Shown here piece by piece: positions 38,268 to 47,307 of a DNA stretch of 64,000 bases. The translations under genes and the position numbers were made by a program. Positions within the stretch are counted from its first letter, which is position 1, and each line of letters opens with the position of its first letter. Location of the stretch: assembly GCA_036675345.1 (NCBI GenBank), contig JAKFFE010000020.1, positions 62,001 to 126,000 of the forward strand. The letters are read 5' to 3'. This DNA comes from JALYOC01 sp036675345. GTDB lineage: Bacteria > Myxococcota > Myxococcia > Myxococcales > Myxococcaceae. Below the pieces are notes generated by a model. The model did no database searches. It was not told where the DNA came from and saw only the letters and a list, made by a program, of their open reading frames with translations.

Positions 38268-38816
38268 ATGAGCAACGTCAAGTCCACGATCGCCGCCGCC
38301 CTCAGCAACACCGCCCCGGCCCGGAACTTCATCACCACCCCCGAGGCCCAGGGCATTGCCCAGGCCGCGCGCGCGGACGGCAAGGTGACCGCGGACGAGG
38401 TCGCCGCGGTGGTGGACCTGAAGCTGGAGCAGACCTTCTTCGACGATTCGCCGCGCCGGAAGGACTTCGCGGCGCCCACCGCCAGCCAGCCGGCGTTCCA
38501 CGAGCTGCAGAAGTTCCTCCGCGCCAACTCGCTGGAGCACGCGGTGCAGGCGTCACTCAGCCCGTGGGACGCAGCGCCCGGCGCGGGCGGGACGCACCAG
38601 GCGAACTTCGTGACCGGCTCCGAGGCGGAGCTGCTGGTGGGCGCTGCCAGGGCGGATGGGCAGATCGACGCCAAGGAGCGGGCGCAGCTGGGGGCACTGC
38701 AGGACGGCTGGACGTACCGGGACGACAGCGATGCGACCGGCGAGAAGTCCTTCGAGGACCCGACGCTGAGCATGCAGGCCGGGTTGATCCTCCGCGAGGC
38801 GCTGAAGAACCGGTAG
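38268..38816 (+). CDS. Hypothetical protein with two acidic ARADG motifs
   Basis: A 182-residue soluble protein of unknown family. Two similar acidic helix-starting segments occur, ARADGKVTADEVAAVV (near residue 34) and ARADGQIDAKERAQLG (near residue 127), which recall a TerB-like or degenerate EF-hand pattern and suggest internal duplication. There is no signal peptide or Cys. Third-position GC is high, supporting coding. The 116 bases before it contain no convincing promoter, and the ribosome site (GGGAAG) is weak. Confidence 0.7.
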   Translation: MSNVKSTIAAALSNTAPARNFITTPEAQGIAQAARADGKVTADEVAAVVDLKLEQTFFDDSPRRKDFAAPTASQPAFHELQKFLRANSLEHAVQASLSPWDAAPGAGGTHQANFVTGSEAELLVGAARADGQIDAKERAQLGALQDGWTYRDDSDATGEKSFEDPTLSMQAGLILREALKNR

Positions 38817-38948
38817 GGGTCTTCAGCCCCGGTTCCCCGGATTCGCCCGGGCCCGCTGCTGACAGGGGTGCCGCGAGGCCGTGGGCTTCGGTTGGGTCCG
38901 CGCGCGAGCGCTGGAAAGCGGCCGCGTCGTCCCAGGGGGGGGCGGCCG

Positions 38949-39602
38949 CTACCTCCGCAGGAAGGGAGCCAGGAACCGGTCCGCCTCGGAGATGATGCGG
39001 GGCAGCGAGACTGTCAGCTCGTGGCCGTCCTCCACCTCGATCAGCTCCACGTGGCGCTTTCCCCGCGCCCAGGTCCGGGACAGCTCCACGTCCACCGTGT
39101 CGTCCTGGATTCCGTGGACGATCAGGGTGGGCACCCGGACGTCGGGCCAGCCGGTGTCCAGTCGGCCCAGCTCGTCGATGAAGCCAAAGTCCACGGTGGT
39201 GGGTTGGCCGGTGGTGAAGTCGGTGATCGGCATCGCGTCGTCCGACTGCCAGCGGGCCCAGGCCGGCTCCCCCAGCCGGGCCCGCCAGCGTTCGGCGATC
39301 CGGAAGGCCGGCGCCAGCAGGACCAGCGCGCAGATGCGGGGATCCTCCTCTGCCACCCGACAGGCGGTCAGCCCACCCAGACTGGAGCCGAACACCACCG
39401 CGCGGTCGCGCGGACCTCCCAGTGCCCGGGTGAGCTCGGCCTTCATCTCGCTCAGTCGCAGGTGCTCCAGCGAGGGGCGGCGGAGATCCAGCAGCTCCAG
39501 CGCCACACCGCGGGTCGCGTAGTGCTGGGCCAGGGCCACGCCCTTCTTGGACCGGGGTCCAGAGGCGAACCCGTGCAGGTACAGCCAGCGCGGTCCGCTC
39601 AT
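38949..39602 (-). CDS. Alpha/beta hydrolase (YqiA/esterase-like)
   Basis: A 217-residue hydrolase with nucleophile Ser in VFGSSLGGLTA, Asp in VHGIQDDTVD and His in VEDGHEL, the usual order for an alpha/beta-hydrolase. The opening WLYLHGFASGPRSKKG resembles YqiA-type esterases. Esterase activity is likely; the substrate is unknown. The ATG was chosen because it overlaps the stop of the upstream methyltransferase gene (ATGA), indicating an operon; the longer frame has no support. Confidence 0.86.
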   Translation of the reverse strand: MSGPRWLYLHGFASGPRSKKGVALAQHYATRGVALELLDLRRPSLEHLRLSEMKAELTRALGGPRDRAVVFGSSLGGLTACRVAEEDPRICALVLLAPAFRIAERWRARLGEPAWARWQSDDAMPITDFTTGQPTTVDFGFIDELGRLDTGWPDVRVPTLIVHGIQDDTVDVELSRTWARGKRHVELIEVEDGHELTVSLPRIISEADRFLAPFLRR

Positions 39603-40408
39603 CGGGTTCCCCTCCCCAGGTTGGCGGTGAACTCCAGCCGCTGCGGTCCGTCGCCGAAGCGATCCCGCAGCCGGGAGAGTACTCCGGAGGAGACCTGCGC
39701 CCACCTCTCCTCCCCCAGCTTGTGCTTGAGCAACACCAGGGGCGCGTTGCTGCGGCGCATCACCTCGAACAACTCGCGCATCGACGGGGACTCCACCGGG
39801 TGCATCCGGGTCTCGACCTGGACGTCACGGAAGCCGGCAGCGGTCAGCTCTTCGACGATCTCCGCCCTCTCCCCCAGCGGCGCCTTCCCCGGGGAGAAGG
39901 GCAAGCCAGGCAGCTCGGCCTGGAGCGCGACAAACAGCTCCGCCAGCAGCGGGATCTGATCCATCGGGATCCAGCTGGAGATCACCGCCCTGCCCCCCGG
40001 CCGGAGCACCCGGACCAGCTCGCGCAGTCCCCGCAGGCGATCCGGGAAGAAGATCAGCCCGAACATGGAGAAGGCGGCGTCGAAGCTGGCGTCGGGATAG
40101 GGAAGCGCCATCCCGTCCCCCACCCGGGCTTCCACCTGCGCTCCTTCCCTGGCGAGGCGGCTGCGGAGCGCGTCGATCATCGACTCCGAGAAGTCGATCG
40201 CCGACACCTGGGCGATCTTCGCCGCCTCCAGCGCCAGGGTGCCGGGCCCAGTGGCCACGTCCAGCACCTGTTCGCCCGGCTTCACTCCCGCCATCGCCAG
40301 CGCGTCGCGGGCGAACAGCGAGAAGTGGGGCACCACGTCCTCCACATAGGCGGAGGTGACCAAGTTCCAGGGAAGTGGCGTGCTCAGCGGGCTGGGCGGG
40401 GTGCTCAT
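39599..40408 (-). CDS. Class I SAM-dependent methyltransferase
   Basis: A 269-residue methyltransferase. Motif I is VLDVATGPGTLAL, the acidic end of strand 2 is AIDFSESMIDA, motif II is DAAFSMFGLIFFPD, and post-motif LRPGGRAVISSW is clear. This resembles UbiE-like and small-molecule methyltransferases; the acceptor is unknown. The chosen ATG begins MSTPPSPLSTPLPW, and the upstream extension is compositionally weak. It is coupled to the following hydrolase gene and divergent from the SNF2 gene. Confidence 0.88.
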   Translation of the reverse strand: MSTPPSPLSTPLPWNLVTSAYVEDVVPHFSLFARDALAMAGVKPGEQVLDVATGPGTLALEAAKIAQVSAIDFSESMIDALRSRLAREGAQVEARVGDGMALPYPDASFDAAFSMFGLIFFPDRLRGLRELVRVLRPGGRAVISSWIPMDQIPLLAELFVALQAELPGLPFSPGKAPLGERAEIVEELTAAGFRDVQVETRMHPVESPSMRELFEVMRRSNAPLVLLKHKLGEERWAQVSSGVLSRLRDRFGDGPQRLEFTANLGRGTR

Positions 40409-40493
40409 GCGCTGTTGGCTAGCACGGGCACTGGTCTCTGGGTGGTTGGAGGGGATGCGTCGGTCGCCCCGGTCGGGTAAGTCCCCCCGGCCA

Positions 40494-43400
40494 ATGTCGA
40501 AGGAAGCCATCGCCACCCTTCAGAGGGCCGACTCTCCCGCCCAGCTCCTGGAGGCCGCCACCCTGGCGGGGGTGGGAGCGCAGGCGCTGGACCTTCCCCT
40601 GCGCGAGCTCCTGGACGATCCGATGCTCCCGGTGGCACTTCGCAGGACGCTCGAGAAGCCGTCCGAACCGTTGGCCAGGACTCCCCTCCGCACCCTGCTT
40701 GCGGATGACGCGATCTGGAGCATCGCCACCCGGGAGCTGAACCCCTCCTCCCGTCGAGGCCTGGTGCGCTGCTGCGGCACCCTCCTCGCCGGCTTCCTGG
40801 GGTCCGCGGCGACTGAGTCCGATCCCTCCGTGGTGGACCTTCCCTCGGAGCGGGCGCGGCTGTTCACCTGGGCGCAGACGCGCGGGATCCTGGACGCACT
40901 GCTGCTCTCAGTCAGCGGGATCGCCGGAGAACTGACCGGCGACGGGATCCCGGAGACGGTCCGTTCGCTCTCTCGCGGCCAGACCCTCCGGGTGGAGCAG
41001 GTCGTCGCCCCCTCCTACCGCCACCAGCCCCCTGGCCAGGGGCTGCTCCGGGCCGCGGTGGTGGCGTGGCTGTTGAAGGAGGCCCAGCACGTCCTCGACG
41101 CGGAGACCGAGGAACCGCGGCTGCTGGCCTTGCCGTTGCCCGGGCCCGCGCCGCTGGCGGAGCTGGCCCAGCGCCTGCTGGAACTGCGCGCCGGGCTGCG
41201 CCTGGTGGCCAAGCCGACCCCGCCGGCGCTGATCGCCCGAGGGCGGATCACCTTCCGCGCCGAGCCGCTGCTGTTCGATTATCGGGACGCCCGGACCGGG
41301 AGCTACGGGGCGCCGATCCGCGTCGAGATCGCCTTCGACGGCGAACGGCGCCCCCGCATTCTCTGCAACTGCGACCTGATGAACTCCGAGGAGGCCGCGG
41401 CCTGCCGACACCAGGTGGCCGCGCTGGACGCTGCCTTGGCGCTGCTGCGCTCGGATCGCCCGGAGGTGGCGGCCCTCTCCACCGAGCTGTCCCTTCCTGC
41501 CTGGGGACGGACCCTTCAGCTGCTGACCCGCGCGGCGGACCCCGAGGTTTCCGAAGGCCAGATCCTCTGGACCCTTCAGCTGGACCCGTGGATGACCCGG
41601 CTGGCCCCGCTGCTTCAAAGACCGCTCAAACGCGGAGGACTCTCCAAGGGGACCCCGATCGCCCCCCAGGAGTTGGCGGTCCACACCGGCGCGTTCGTGA
41701 GGGAGGCGGATCGCACCGCGGCCCGGCTGCTGGCCGACGGCGCCGCCGCCCCCGAGGCCCTCTGCGCACTGGCCGGAGTGGTCCCGGTCTTCCTGGAAAC
41801 CGATCGGACCACCCCGCTGGAGTTCGTGGTCGGCGCGGTGACGATCCTCTGCCTGCCAGTCGGTGACTCCCTCCAGCTGGTCCCCTCCGTCAACGGACAT
41901 CGTCTCCCGGACGCGTGCCTCCAGCGCACCAGCCGCTCTGCCCACACAGTGCTTCACGTGGATCGAGACGCCCACCGGTGCGTGGTGGGCAGGCTGCGCT
42001 CGGATGTCTGGGCCGCGCTGGGGGTGCTGGCCAGCCGCGGCGCCGTCTTCCCTGCCCAGGCGGTGGAGGCGGTGGTGGACACGCTGGAGCGCGCCGGTCT
42101 CCCTTCCGAGCTTCCCCCGGAGCTGATGGGCGAGCAGGTCCCGCCCCAGCCGGCGCTCACCTGCGCGGTGACCGTGGATGGCACCGGCGGAATCACCGCC
42201 GAGCTCCGGGTGCGACCGCTGCCCGGAGCGCTGCCGTTGCCGCCAGGAGAGGGGCCGCAGGTGGTGCGGGCGACGCGGGAGGGGCAACGGCGCTTCTGCA
42301 GCCGGGAGTTCGAGGCGGAGCGCGCGCTGGCTACCGCCACCTGGGCCCGCGCCTTCCCGGAGAGCCCGGCGGACGGGTTCTCCACTTCGCTGCGGGGCGA
42401 GGCCGCGCTGGACGCGCTGGGACGGCTGGAGCAGCTGGCCACCGAAGGGGTGGAGGTGAGCTGGCCCGCCAAGCGGCCCAGGGTCCGCGGAAAGGTTCTC
42501 CCCCGCCACCTGCGGGTGGAGGTCTCCGAGGGCCGCGACTGGTTCGGCCTCTCCGGCGAGGCCACCCTGGACGCTGGCCGGCTGGACCTGGCGCTGCTGC
42601 TCCAGGCGGCCCGCGCCAAGGAACGCTACGTCCGGATCGATGACCAGAACTGGGTCGAGCTGAGCGAGGAGCTGCGCGCGACCCTGGCCCCCGTCGCCGA
42701 GGCGGCGGAGGACTCTCCCCACGGTCCCCAGCTGAGCCGGGTGGCCGGCTCGCTGCTCCAGCCGCTGGAGGACCAGGTCCGCGAGCTGTCCGCCTGCGAG
42801 GGCTTCCGCGCTCTCTCCGAGCGGCTCCGGACCGCCCGGGACCTGGTGCCGGTCCTGCCCCGGTCACTCACCGCCAGCCTCCGGCCCTACCAGCGGGCCG
42901 GCTACGACTGGCTGACGCGGCTGGCCCAGTGGAGCCCCGGCGCCTGCCTGGCCGATGACATGGGGCTGGGAAAGACGCTGCAGGCCCTCTCCTTCCTGGT
43001 CTCCCGGCAGCAGCTGGGCCCGCAGCTGGTGGTGGCGCCCACCTCGCTGGGCTTCAACTGGGAGCGCGAGGCCCAGCGGTTCGCGCCCACCCTGCGGGTC
43101 CAGCTCTACCACCGCGCCGATCGGGAGGCGGTGCTGGACGCGCTGGGCCCCGGCGACCTGCTGGTGGTCAGCTATGGGTTGCTGCTGCGGGACGCCGAGC
43201 GCTTCGCCTCCCGGACCTTCGCCACCCTGGTGCTGGATGAGGCCCAGGCGGTGAAGAACGCCTCCACCCGCCGCGCCCGCGCCGTGCGCGAGCTGCAGGC
43301 CGACTTCCGCCTGGCGCTGACCGGCACCCCGCTGGAGAACCACCTCGGCGAGCTGTGGAGCCTGTTCCGGGTGGTCGTCCCCGGCCTGCTGGGTTCGGAG

Positions 43401-44342
43401 GCCCAGTTCCGTGAGCGGCACTGGCTCCCGATCGAACGCCACAAGGATCCGGTGAAGCGCCGCGGCCTCTCCCGCCTCCTGCAGCCCTTCCTGCTGCGCC
43501 GGACCAAGGGAGAGGTGGCCTCCGAGCTGCCGGCCAAGACGGAGACGGTGCGCGAGGTGACGCTCTCCCCGCCGGAGCGCGCGCTGTACGAGGAGGCCCG
43601 GTTGGCCGCGCTGGCCGAGCTGGAGGGGCGGGAGGGAGGTCCTCCGGAGGAGCGGCGGTTCAAGGTCCTGGCCGCGCTGACCCGCCTGCGGCTGCTGGCC
43701 TGTCATCCCGGGCTCCATGACCGGCAGTGGTCGGGGCCGACCTCCAAGCTGGACGCGCTGCTGGAGCTGGTGGAGTCCTTGCGGGAGGAGGGCCACCAGG
43801 CGCTGGTCTTCAGCCAGTTCACCCAGCATCTGGGCAAGGTCCGGGAGGCGTTGGACGCGCGCGGCCTCCGCTACCTCTATCTGGACGGACAGACCCCGGA
43901 GGTCGAGCGCCAGCGGAGGGTGGAGAGCTTCCAGGCCGGCGAGGCGGATCTGTTCCTGCTCTCGACCAAGGCGGGGGGAGTGGGCCTGAACCTGACCGCC
44001 GCCAACTACGTCATCCATCTGGATCCCTGGTGGAACCCGGCGGTGGAGGATCAGGCGACAGACCGGGCCCATCGGATCGGCCAGGACCGCGCGGTCACCG
44101 TCTACCGACTGGTGGCGCGCGGGACCATCGAGGAGTCGATCCTGGCTTTGCACGGCGAGAAGCGCGCGCTGATCGCCGGCATCCTCGATGGCACCGGGGT
44201 CGCGGGCCGGCTGGAGACGGAACAGCTGGCGGCGCTGCTGGAGCGTTCCATCGCCGGGAGCGTGGATGAGTCCGCGCTGGAGGAGGAACTGGAGGAGGAG
44301 GGCCCGACGTCTCCTCGGGTTTTGACGTCCCCGCCGGAGTGA
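40494..44342 (+). CDS. SWIM-domain SNF2 family helicase
   Basis: A 1,282-residue ATPase. A SWIM zinc motif (Cys291-x-Cys293-x10-Cys304-x-His306) lies in the N-terminal part, followed by a long middle region, then the SNF2 core from about residue 790: Walker A Lys827 in DDMGLGKT, DEAQ at 915, TGTPLENHLGELWSL, and the helicase-C half with DGQTPEVERQ, STKAGGVGLNLT and DRAHRIGQDR. Related proteins remodel nucleic acid-protein complexes or recycle RNA polymerase (HepA/RapA type). The SWIM domain likely provides DNA or protein contacts. The ATG was preferred over an upstream extension that would run through the divergent gap. Confidence 0.92.
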   Translation: MSKEAIATLQRADSPAQLLEAATLAGVGAQALDLPLRELLDDPMLPVALRRTLEKPSEPLARTPLRTLLADDAIWSIATRELNPSSRRGLVRCCGTLLAGFLGSAATESDPSVVDLPSERARLFTWAQTRGILDALLLSVSGIAGELTGDGIPETVRSLSRGQTLRVEQVVAPSYRHQPPGQGLLRAAVVAWLLKEAQHVLDAETEEPRLLALPLPGPAPLAELAQRLLELRAGLRLVAKPTPPALIARGRITFRAEPLLFDYRDARTGSYGAPIRVEIAFDGERRPRILCNCDLMNSEEAAACRHQVAALDAALALLRSDRPEVAALSTELSLPAWGRTLQLLTRAADPEVSEGQILWTLQLDPWMTRLAPLLQRPLKRGGLSKGTPIAPQELAVHTGAFVREADRTAARLLADGAAAPEALCALAGVVPVFLETDRTTPLEFVVGAVTILCLPVGDSLQLVPSVNGHRLPDACLQRTSRSAHTVLHVDRDAHRCVVGRLRSDVWAALGVLASRGAVFPAQAVEAVVDTLERAGLPSELPPELMGEQVPPQPALTCAVTVDGTGGITAELRVRPLPGALPLPPGEGPQVVRATREGQRRFCSREFEAERALATATWARAFPESPADGFSTSLRGEAALDALGRLEQLATEGVEVSWPAKRPRVRGKVLPRHLRVEVSEGRDWFGLSGEATLDAGRLDLALLLQAARAKERYVRIDDQNWVELSEELRATLAPVAEAAEDSPHGPQLSRVAGSLLQPLEDQVRELSACEGFRALSERLRTARDLVPVLPRSLTASLRPYQRAGYDWLTRLAQWSPGACLADDMGLGKTLQALSFLVSRQQLGPQLVVAPTSLGFNWEREAQRFAPTLRVQLYHRADREAVLDALGPGDLLVVSYGLLLRDAERFASRTFATLVLDEAQAVKNASTRRARAVRELQADFRLALTGTPLENHLGELWSLFRVVVPGLLGSEAQFRERHWLPIERHKDPVKRRGLSRLLQPFLLRRTKGEVASELPAKTETVREVTLSPPERALYEEARLAALAELEGREGGPPEERRFKVLAALTRLRLLACHPGLHDRQWSGPTSKLDALLELVESLREEGHQALVFSQFTQHLGKVREALDARGLRYLYLDGQTPEVERQRRVESFQAGEADLFLLSTKAGGVGLNLTAANYVIHLDPWWNPAVEDQATDRAHRIGQDRAVTVYRLVARGTIEESILALHGEKRALIAGILDGTGVAGRLETEQLAALLERSIAGSVDESALEEELEEEGPTSPRVLTSPPE

Positions 44343-44365
44343 CGGCGCCCTCCGTTCAGATCAGG

Positions 44366-45025
44366 CTATGCGGCCGCCGTCACTCGCAGCTCCCGGACCG
44401 CGCGCCTTCTTCCGGCGATCAGGTGCCAGAGCAGCGAGCCCAGCACCAGGAACACGAAGGCGCCCATCAGGAAGGAGCCCGCCTGGGGAAGGCTGTGGGT
44501 GGTGAAGTTGGCGATCACCTTGCTGCCCAGCAGGGCGGGCATGAACGGGGCCACCTTCACCGGCGCCTCGGGCGAGAGATCATGCCCGAAGGTGTAGAGC
44601 TGGTAGGCGAAGCGGCCGAAGGCGAACACGCTGATGTAGGAGGTGAGCACCGCCGCGTCGAACAGATCGCGCACCGTGCCGATCACCGCCACCCTCAGGG
44701 TGAGGATCACCAGGAAGCCCAGGGCGAAGGGGATCCAGTCCAGATCGGACAGCGCGGTCCGGTCGATGCTGCTCATCCCGATGTAGTGGTTGAGGGTGTT
44801 GATCTCCTTGATGTCCTGGCCCTCGTTCCCGCCCTCCAGCTTGTAGCTGTAGATGTCCATGTACAGGCCCTTGGGGTACTGGGCCGCCTCCATGGAGATC
44901 CGCCACAGCGGCTGGGTGAAGGACAGCACCAGCGGGATCACCGCCAGCAGCAGCAGCACCCGGGCCACCGGGAACAAGGGCTGGCTGAGGAACGCGTAGA
45001 ACTTCTCCAAAGGCACCCGCTTCAT
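44366..45025 (-). CDS. Membrane protein at the end of the nos operon
   Basis: A 219-residue protein with five predicted membrane helices and no family I recognise. It has a conserved-looking periplasmic loop (YPKGLYMDIYSYKLEGGNEGQDIKEINTLNHYIGM) and an Arg-rich C-terminus. The ribosome site is unusually strong (GGAGGAGGAGGAG), and it lies 32 bases after nosY on the same strand. Its place suggests an accessory role in copper delivery, assembly or electron supply for N2O reductase, comparable in position but not in sequence to NosB-like proteins. Third-codon GC supports coding. Confidence 0.75.
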   Translation of the reverse strand: MKRVPLEKFYAFLSQPLFPVARVLLLLAVIPLVLSFTQPLWRISMEAAQYPKGLYMDIYSYKLEGGNEGQDIKEINTLNHYIGMSSIDRTALSDLDWIPFALGFLVILTLRVAVIGTVRDLFDAAVLTSYISVFAFGRFAYQLYTFGHDLSPEAPVKVAPFMPALLGSKVIANFTTHSLPQAGSFLMGAFVFLVLGSLLWHLIAGRRRAVRELRVTAAA

Positions 45026-45057
45026 CACTCCTCCTCCTCCTTGAACAGGGTCCGGCC

Positions 45058-46149
45058 TCACACCAGATCCGCCCGCCGAAAACTCCGCACCGCCAGCAGC
45101 CAGGCCACCGCGCCCACCACCAGCGGCCACACCACGCCCAGCGCCAGCAGCGCCGACCCACCCACCCGGTTGGCCAGGTAGAACCCCACCGGACCCAGCG
45201 CGGAGAGCTCGATGGAGACACTGGAGAGCAACGCCATCCGCGCGCTCTGCACCGGGTTGAGCGCCGCGAGGATGAACACCGCCTGGGGGTTGAGCTGCCA
45301 CTGCAGCATCATTCCGATCAGCGCGAAGTCCACCAGCGCCACCCCGGCCGCCCACAAGAGCAGGATCCAGATCACCGCGCGGGCCTGGCTGCGCACCAGG
45401 GTGGAGACCGCCATCCCGATCCCCACGAACGCGAACAGCAACGCCGCGCTGATCCCCAGCGCCCGGAACACGAAGCCCCAGGGGACCTCCTGGCCGAACA
45501 CCAACACCCCCAGCAGGCCCATTCCGATCATCAGCACCACCAGCGGGACCACCAGCACCCCGTAGCGGACCAGGCTCACCCCCAGGAAGTACGCGCCCCG
45601 GCGCACCGGGTGGCTGAACAGCAGCTCCAGCGAGCCGTCCTCCCGGGCGCGGTTCACCACCTGGCCGGTGGCGGTCAGCGCCAGCAGCGGCAGCACCAGC
45701 AGCAGCGCGTGGGTCATGGACAGCACCACCCGCCCCATCCCGGTGAACCCCAGCATTGAGGACTCGCGCAAGCCAACCAGCACGAACAGCGCCGCCAGCA
45801 CCGCGTACACCGCGCCGCAGAAGATCATCCACCGCGAGCGGAGCACCTCCGCGTAGTCCAGCCGGGCCACCGCGCCCACTTCCCGCCACAGGCTCTTCCC
45901 GGCGGTCCCCGGTGCCTCGTGCGCCACTCGCCCTCCTCGCTCAACGCCCTCCGGGGTGATTCCTCCTGCCTCCCGCGCCACTCTCCCTCCTCGCCCAACG
46001 CCCTCCGGGGTTCCTTCTGCCTCGCGCGCCACTCGCGCTCCTCTCCCTGACACGTTCCCTCCCGCGTCGCGGGCCACCCGCCCTCCTCGGGTCGGGACCT
46101 CCGTCAGAGGCGCGCCCTCAGTCCCTTCGCTCGCCCAGGCCGGCCTCAT
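45058..46149 (-). CDS. nosY: NosY, ABC permease for nitrous oxide reductase maturation
   Basis: NosY is the membrane part of the NosFY ATP-driven exporter that, with NosD, matures the Cu-Z centre of N2O reductase. The core from residue about 85 has six helices and starts with the typical VARLDYAEVLRSRWMIF; REDGSLELLFSHPVRR is the usual cytosolic coupling segment. The first 80 residues are extra, made of four imperfect copies of a GGRVAREAxG unit. The ATG overlaps nosL by four bases (ATGA), supporting this long form. The total, 363 residues, exceeds the usual 270-280. Confidence 0.88.
   Translation of the reverse strand: MRPAWASEGTEGAPLTEVPTRGGRVARDAGGNVSGRGARVAREAEGTPEGVGRGGRVAREAGGITPEGVERGGRVAHEAPGTAGKSLWREVGAVARLDYAEVLRSRWMIFCGAVYAVLAALFVLVGLRESSMLGFTGMGRVVLSMTHALLLVLPLLALTATGQVVNRAREDGSLELLFSHPVRRGAYFLGVSLVRYGVLVVPLVVLMIGMGLLGVLVFGQEVPWGFVFRALGISAALLFAFVGIGMAVSTLVRSQARAVIWILLLWAAGVALVDFALIGMMLQWQLNPQAVFILAALNPVQSARMALLSSVSIELSALGPVGFYLANRVGGSALLALGVVWPLVVGAVAWLLAVRSFRRADLV
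45914..46100 (-). repeat. Degenerate 36-54 bp tandem repeats in nosY
   Basis: Four units start at 45914, 45968, 46019 and 46064, each opening with GCCTCG/GCGTCG and sharing GCGCCACTCGCCCTCCTC. They are 54, 51, 45 and about 36 bases long, all multiples of three, and code GGRVAREA-type blocks at residues 17-79 of NosY. Such repeats are absent from NosY proteins I know. Confidence 0.8.
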
Positions 46150-46607
46150 CGGTGGGCCTCCCCCGGAGCCTGGACCGAGGCCCGGGCCTGCGACAGGCTC
46201 AGCGCGCCTTCAGAGTTGGGGTCCACCGCGCCCAGCCCGTAGCCCATCGGGGTGGGGGTGACCTTCACGAACGCCACCTCCTGTCCGGGGAGCCAGCGGT
46301 CCTCGTGGAGGTGGTGGAACCACAGCGCGTGCACCTGGTCCTCGCGCACCGGCTCCAGCAGCCGGAACAGGCAGCCCGGATCGTCGAAGTCCAGCACCCG
46401 GCCATCCTTGAGCTGCAGCTGCGCCGCGAAGCCCCGCTCGGACACCGCCATCCGGCAGTGGGCGCAGGAGGTCTTGTCCCAGACCACCGCCACCGGCCCT
46501 TGCGGGAGCTGCTGCGAATGGAACACCCCGGCGACCACCGCGCCCAGGAAGGCCACCGCGGCCAGCCCCAGCACCCAGCCCGGAATCCCTCCCTGCCTAC
46601 GCGCCAT
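46146..46607 (-). CDS. nosL: NosL, copper chaperone for N2O reductase
   Basis: NosL delivers Cu(I) to apo-NosZ through NosD/NosFY. The 153-residue product has one N-terminal membrane helix, then DKTSCAHCRMAVSERGFAAQLQ, where the CxxC-x-M motif is the copper site of the family, and FDDPGCLF. The helix has no lipobox Cys, unlike many NosL lipoproteins, so it is anchored by the uncleaved helix. It overlaps nosF by 11 bases and nosY by four. Confidence 0.92.
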   Translation of the reverse strand: MARRQGGIPGWVLGLAAVAFLGAVVAGVFHSQQLPQGPVAVVWDKTSCAHCRMAVSERGFAAQLQLKDGRVLDFDDPGCLFRLLEPVREDQVHALWFHHLHEDRWLPGQEVAFVKVTPTPMGYGLGAVDPNSEGALSLSQARASVQAPGEAHR

Positions 46608-47307
46608 GCTGCGCCTCCCCTGCGTCCAGCAGCTCTTCCACCGCCGACCGGCCGCTCTCCCGCAGGGTATGGGCCGGTCCGTCGTACTCCACGCTCCCGT
46701 CCTGCAGCGCCAGCACGTGGTCCGCCAGCTGGCGCAGCTCCTCCAGCCGGTGCGAGCACAGCACCAGGGTCACGTCCGGGGGCACCTCCGAGAACAGCTC
46801 GAACACCCGGTCCCGGGAGCGGGCGTCCAGCGAGGCGGTGGGCTCGTCCAGCACCAGCAGCTTGGGCTGCGCGGCAAAGGCGATTGCCAGCAGGACCTTT
46901 TGCTTCATTCCTCCGGACAGCGCGCGGAAGGCGCGGTCCGCCAGGGGGCCCAGCTCCAGGCCCAGCCGGGAGGCCACCTCCACGATCCGCTCCTGCTCCA
47001 GCTGCCGGGTGACCGAGACCAGGTTCAACAGCTCCTGCACCGAGGCCGAGAACTGCGGCGCCACCTGCGGCACGTAGGCCAGCTGCCGCGCCACCTGCAC
47101 CCGGTTCTCGTAGGGCGAGTGACCATCCAGCAGCACCTCTCCCTCGCAATCCATCAGCCCCAGCACGCAGCGCAGCAGGGTGGACTTGCCCGACCCGTTG
47201 GGACCGATCAGCGCCAGCCGCCGCCCGGCGGGGATGGTGGCGCTGACCCCGCGCAGGGCCTGGCTCTTCCCGAACCGCTTCTGCACGCCTTTGAGTTCAA
47301 TCCTCAC
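46597..47307 (-). CDS. nosF: NosF, ABC ATPase for N2O reductase maturation
   Basis: A 236-residue ABC ATPase: Walker A GPNGSGKS, signature LSGGMKQKV, Walker B KLLVLDEPTASLD and the switch His in LCSHRLEE. It powers NosY. The GTG start has AGGAG seven bases ahead and overlaps the end of nosD by 11 bases, so nosD, nosF, nosL and nosY are a tightly coupled unit. Confidence 0.95.
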   Translation of the reverse strand: MRIELKGVQKRFGKSQALRGVSATIPAGRRLALIGPNGSGKSTLLRCVLGLMDCEGEVLLDGHSPYENRVQVARQLAYVPQVAPQFSASVQELLNLVSVTRQLEQERIVEVASRLGLELGPLADRAFRALSGGMKQKVLLAIAFAAQPKLLVLDEPTASLDARSRDRVFELFSEVPPDVTLVLCSHRLEELRQLADHVLALQDGSVEYDGPAHTLRESGRSAVEELLDAGEAQHGA

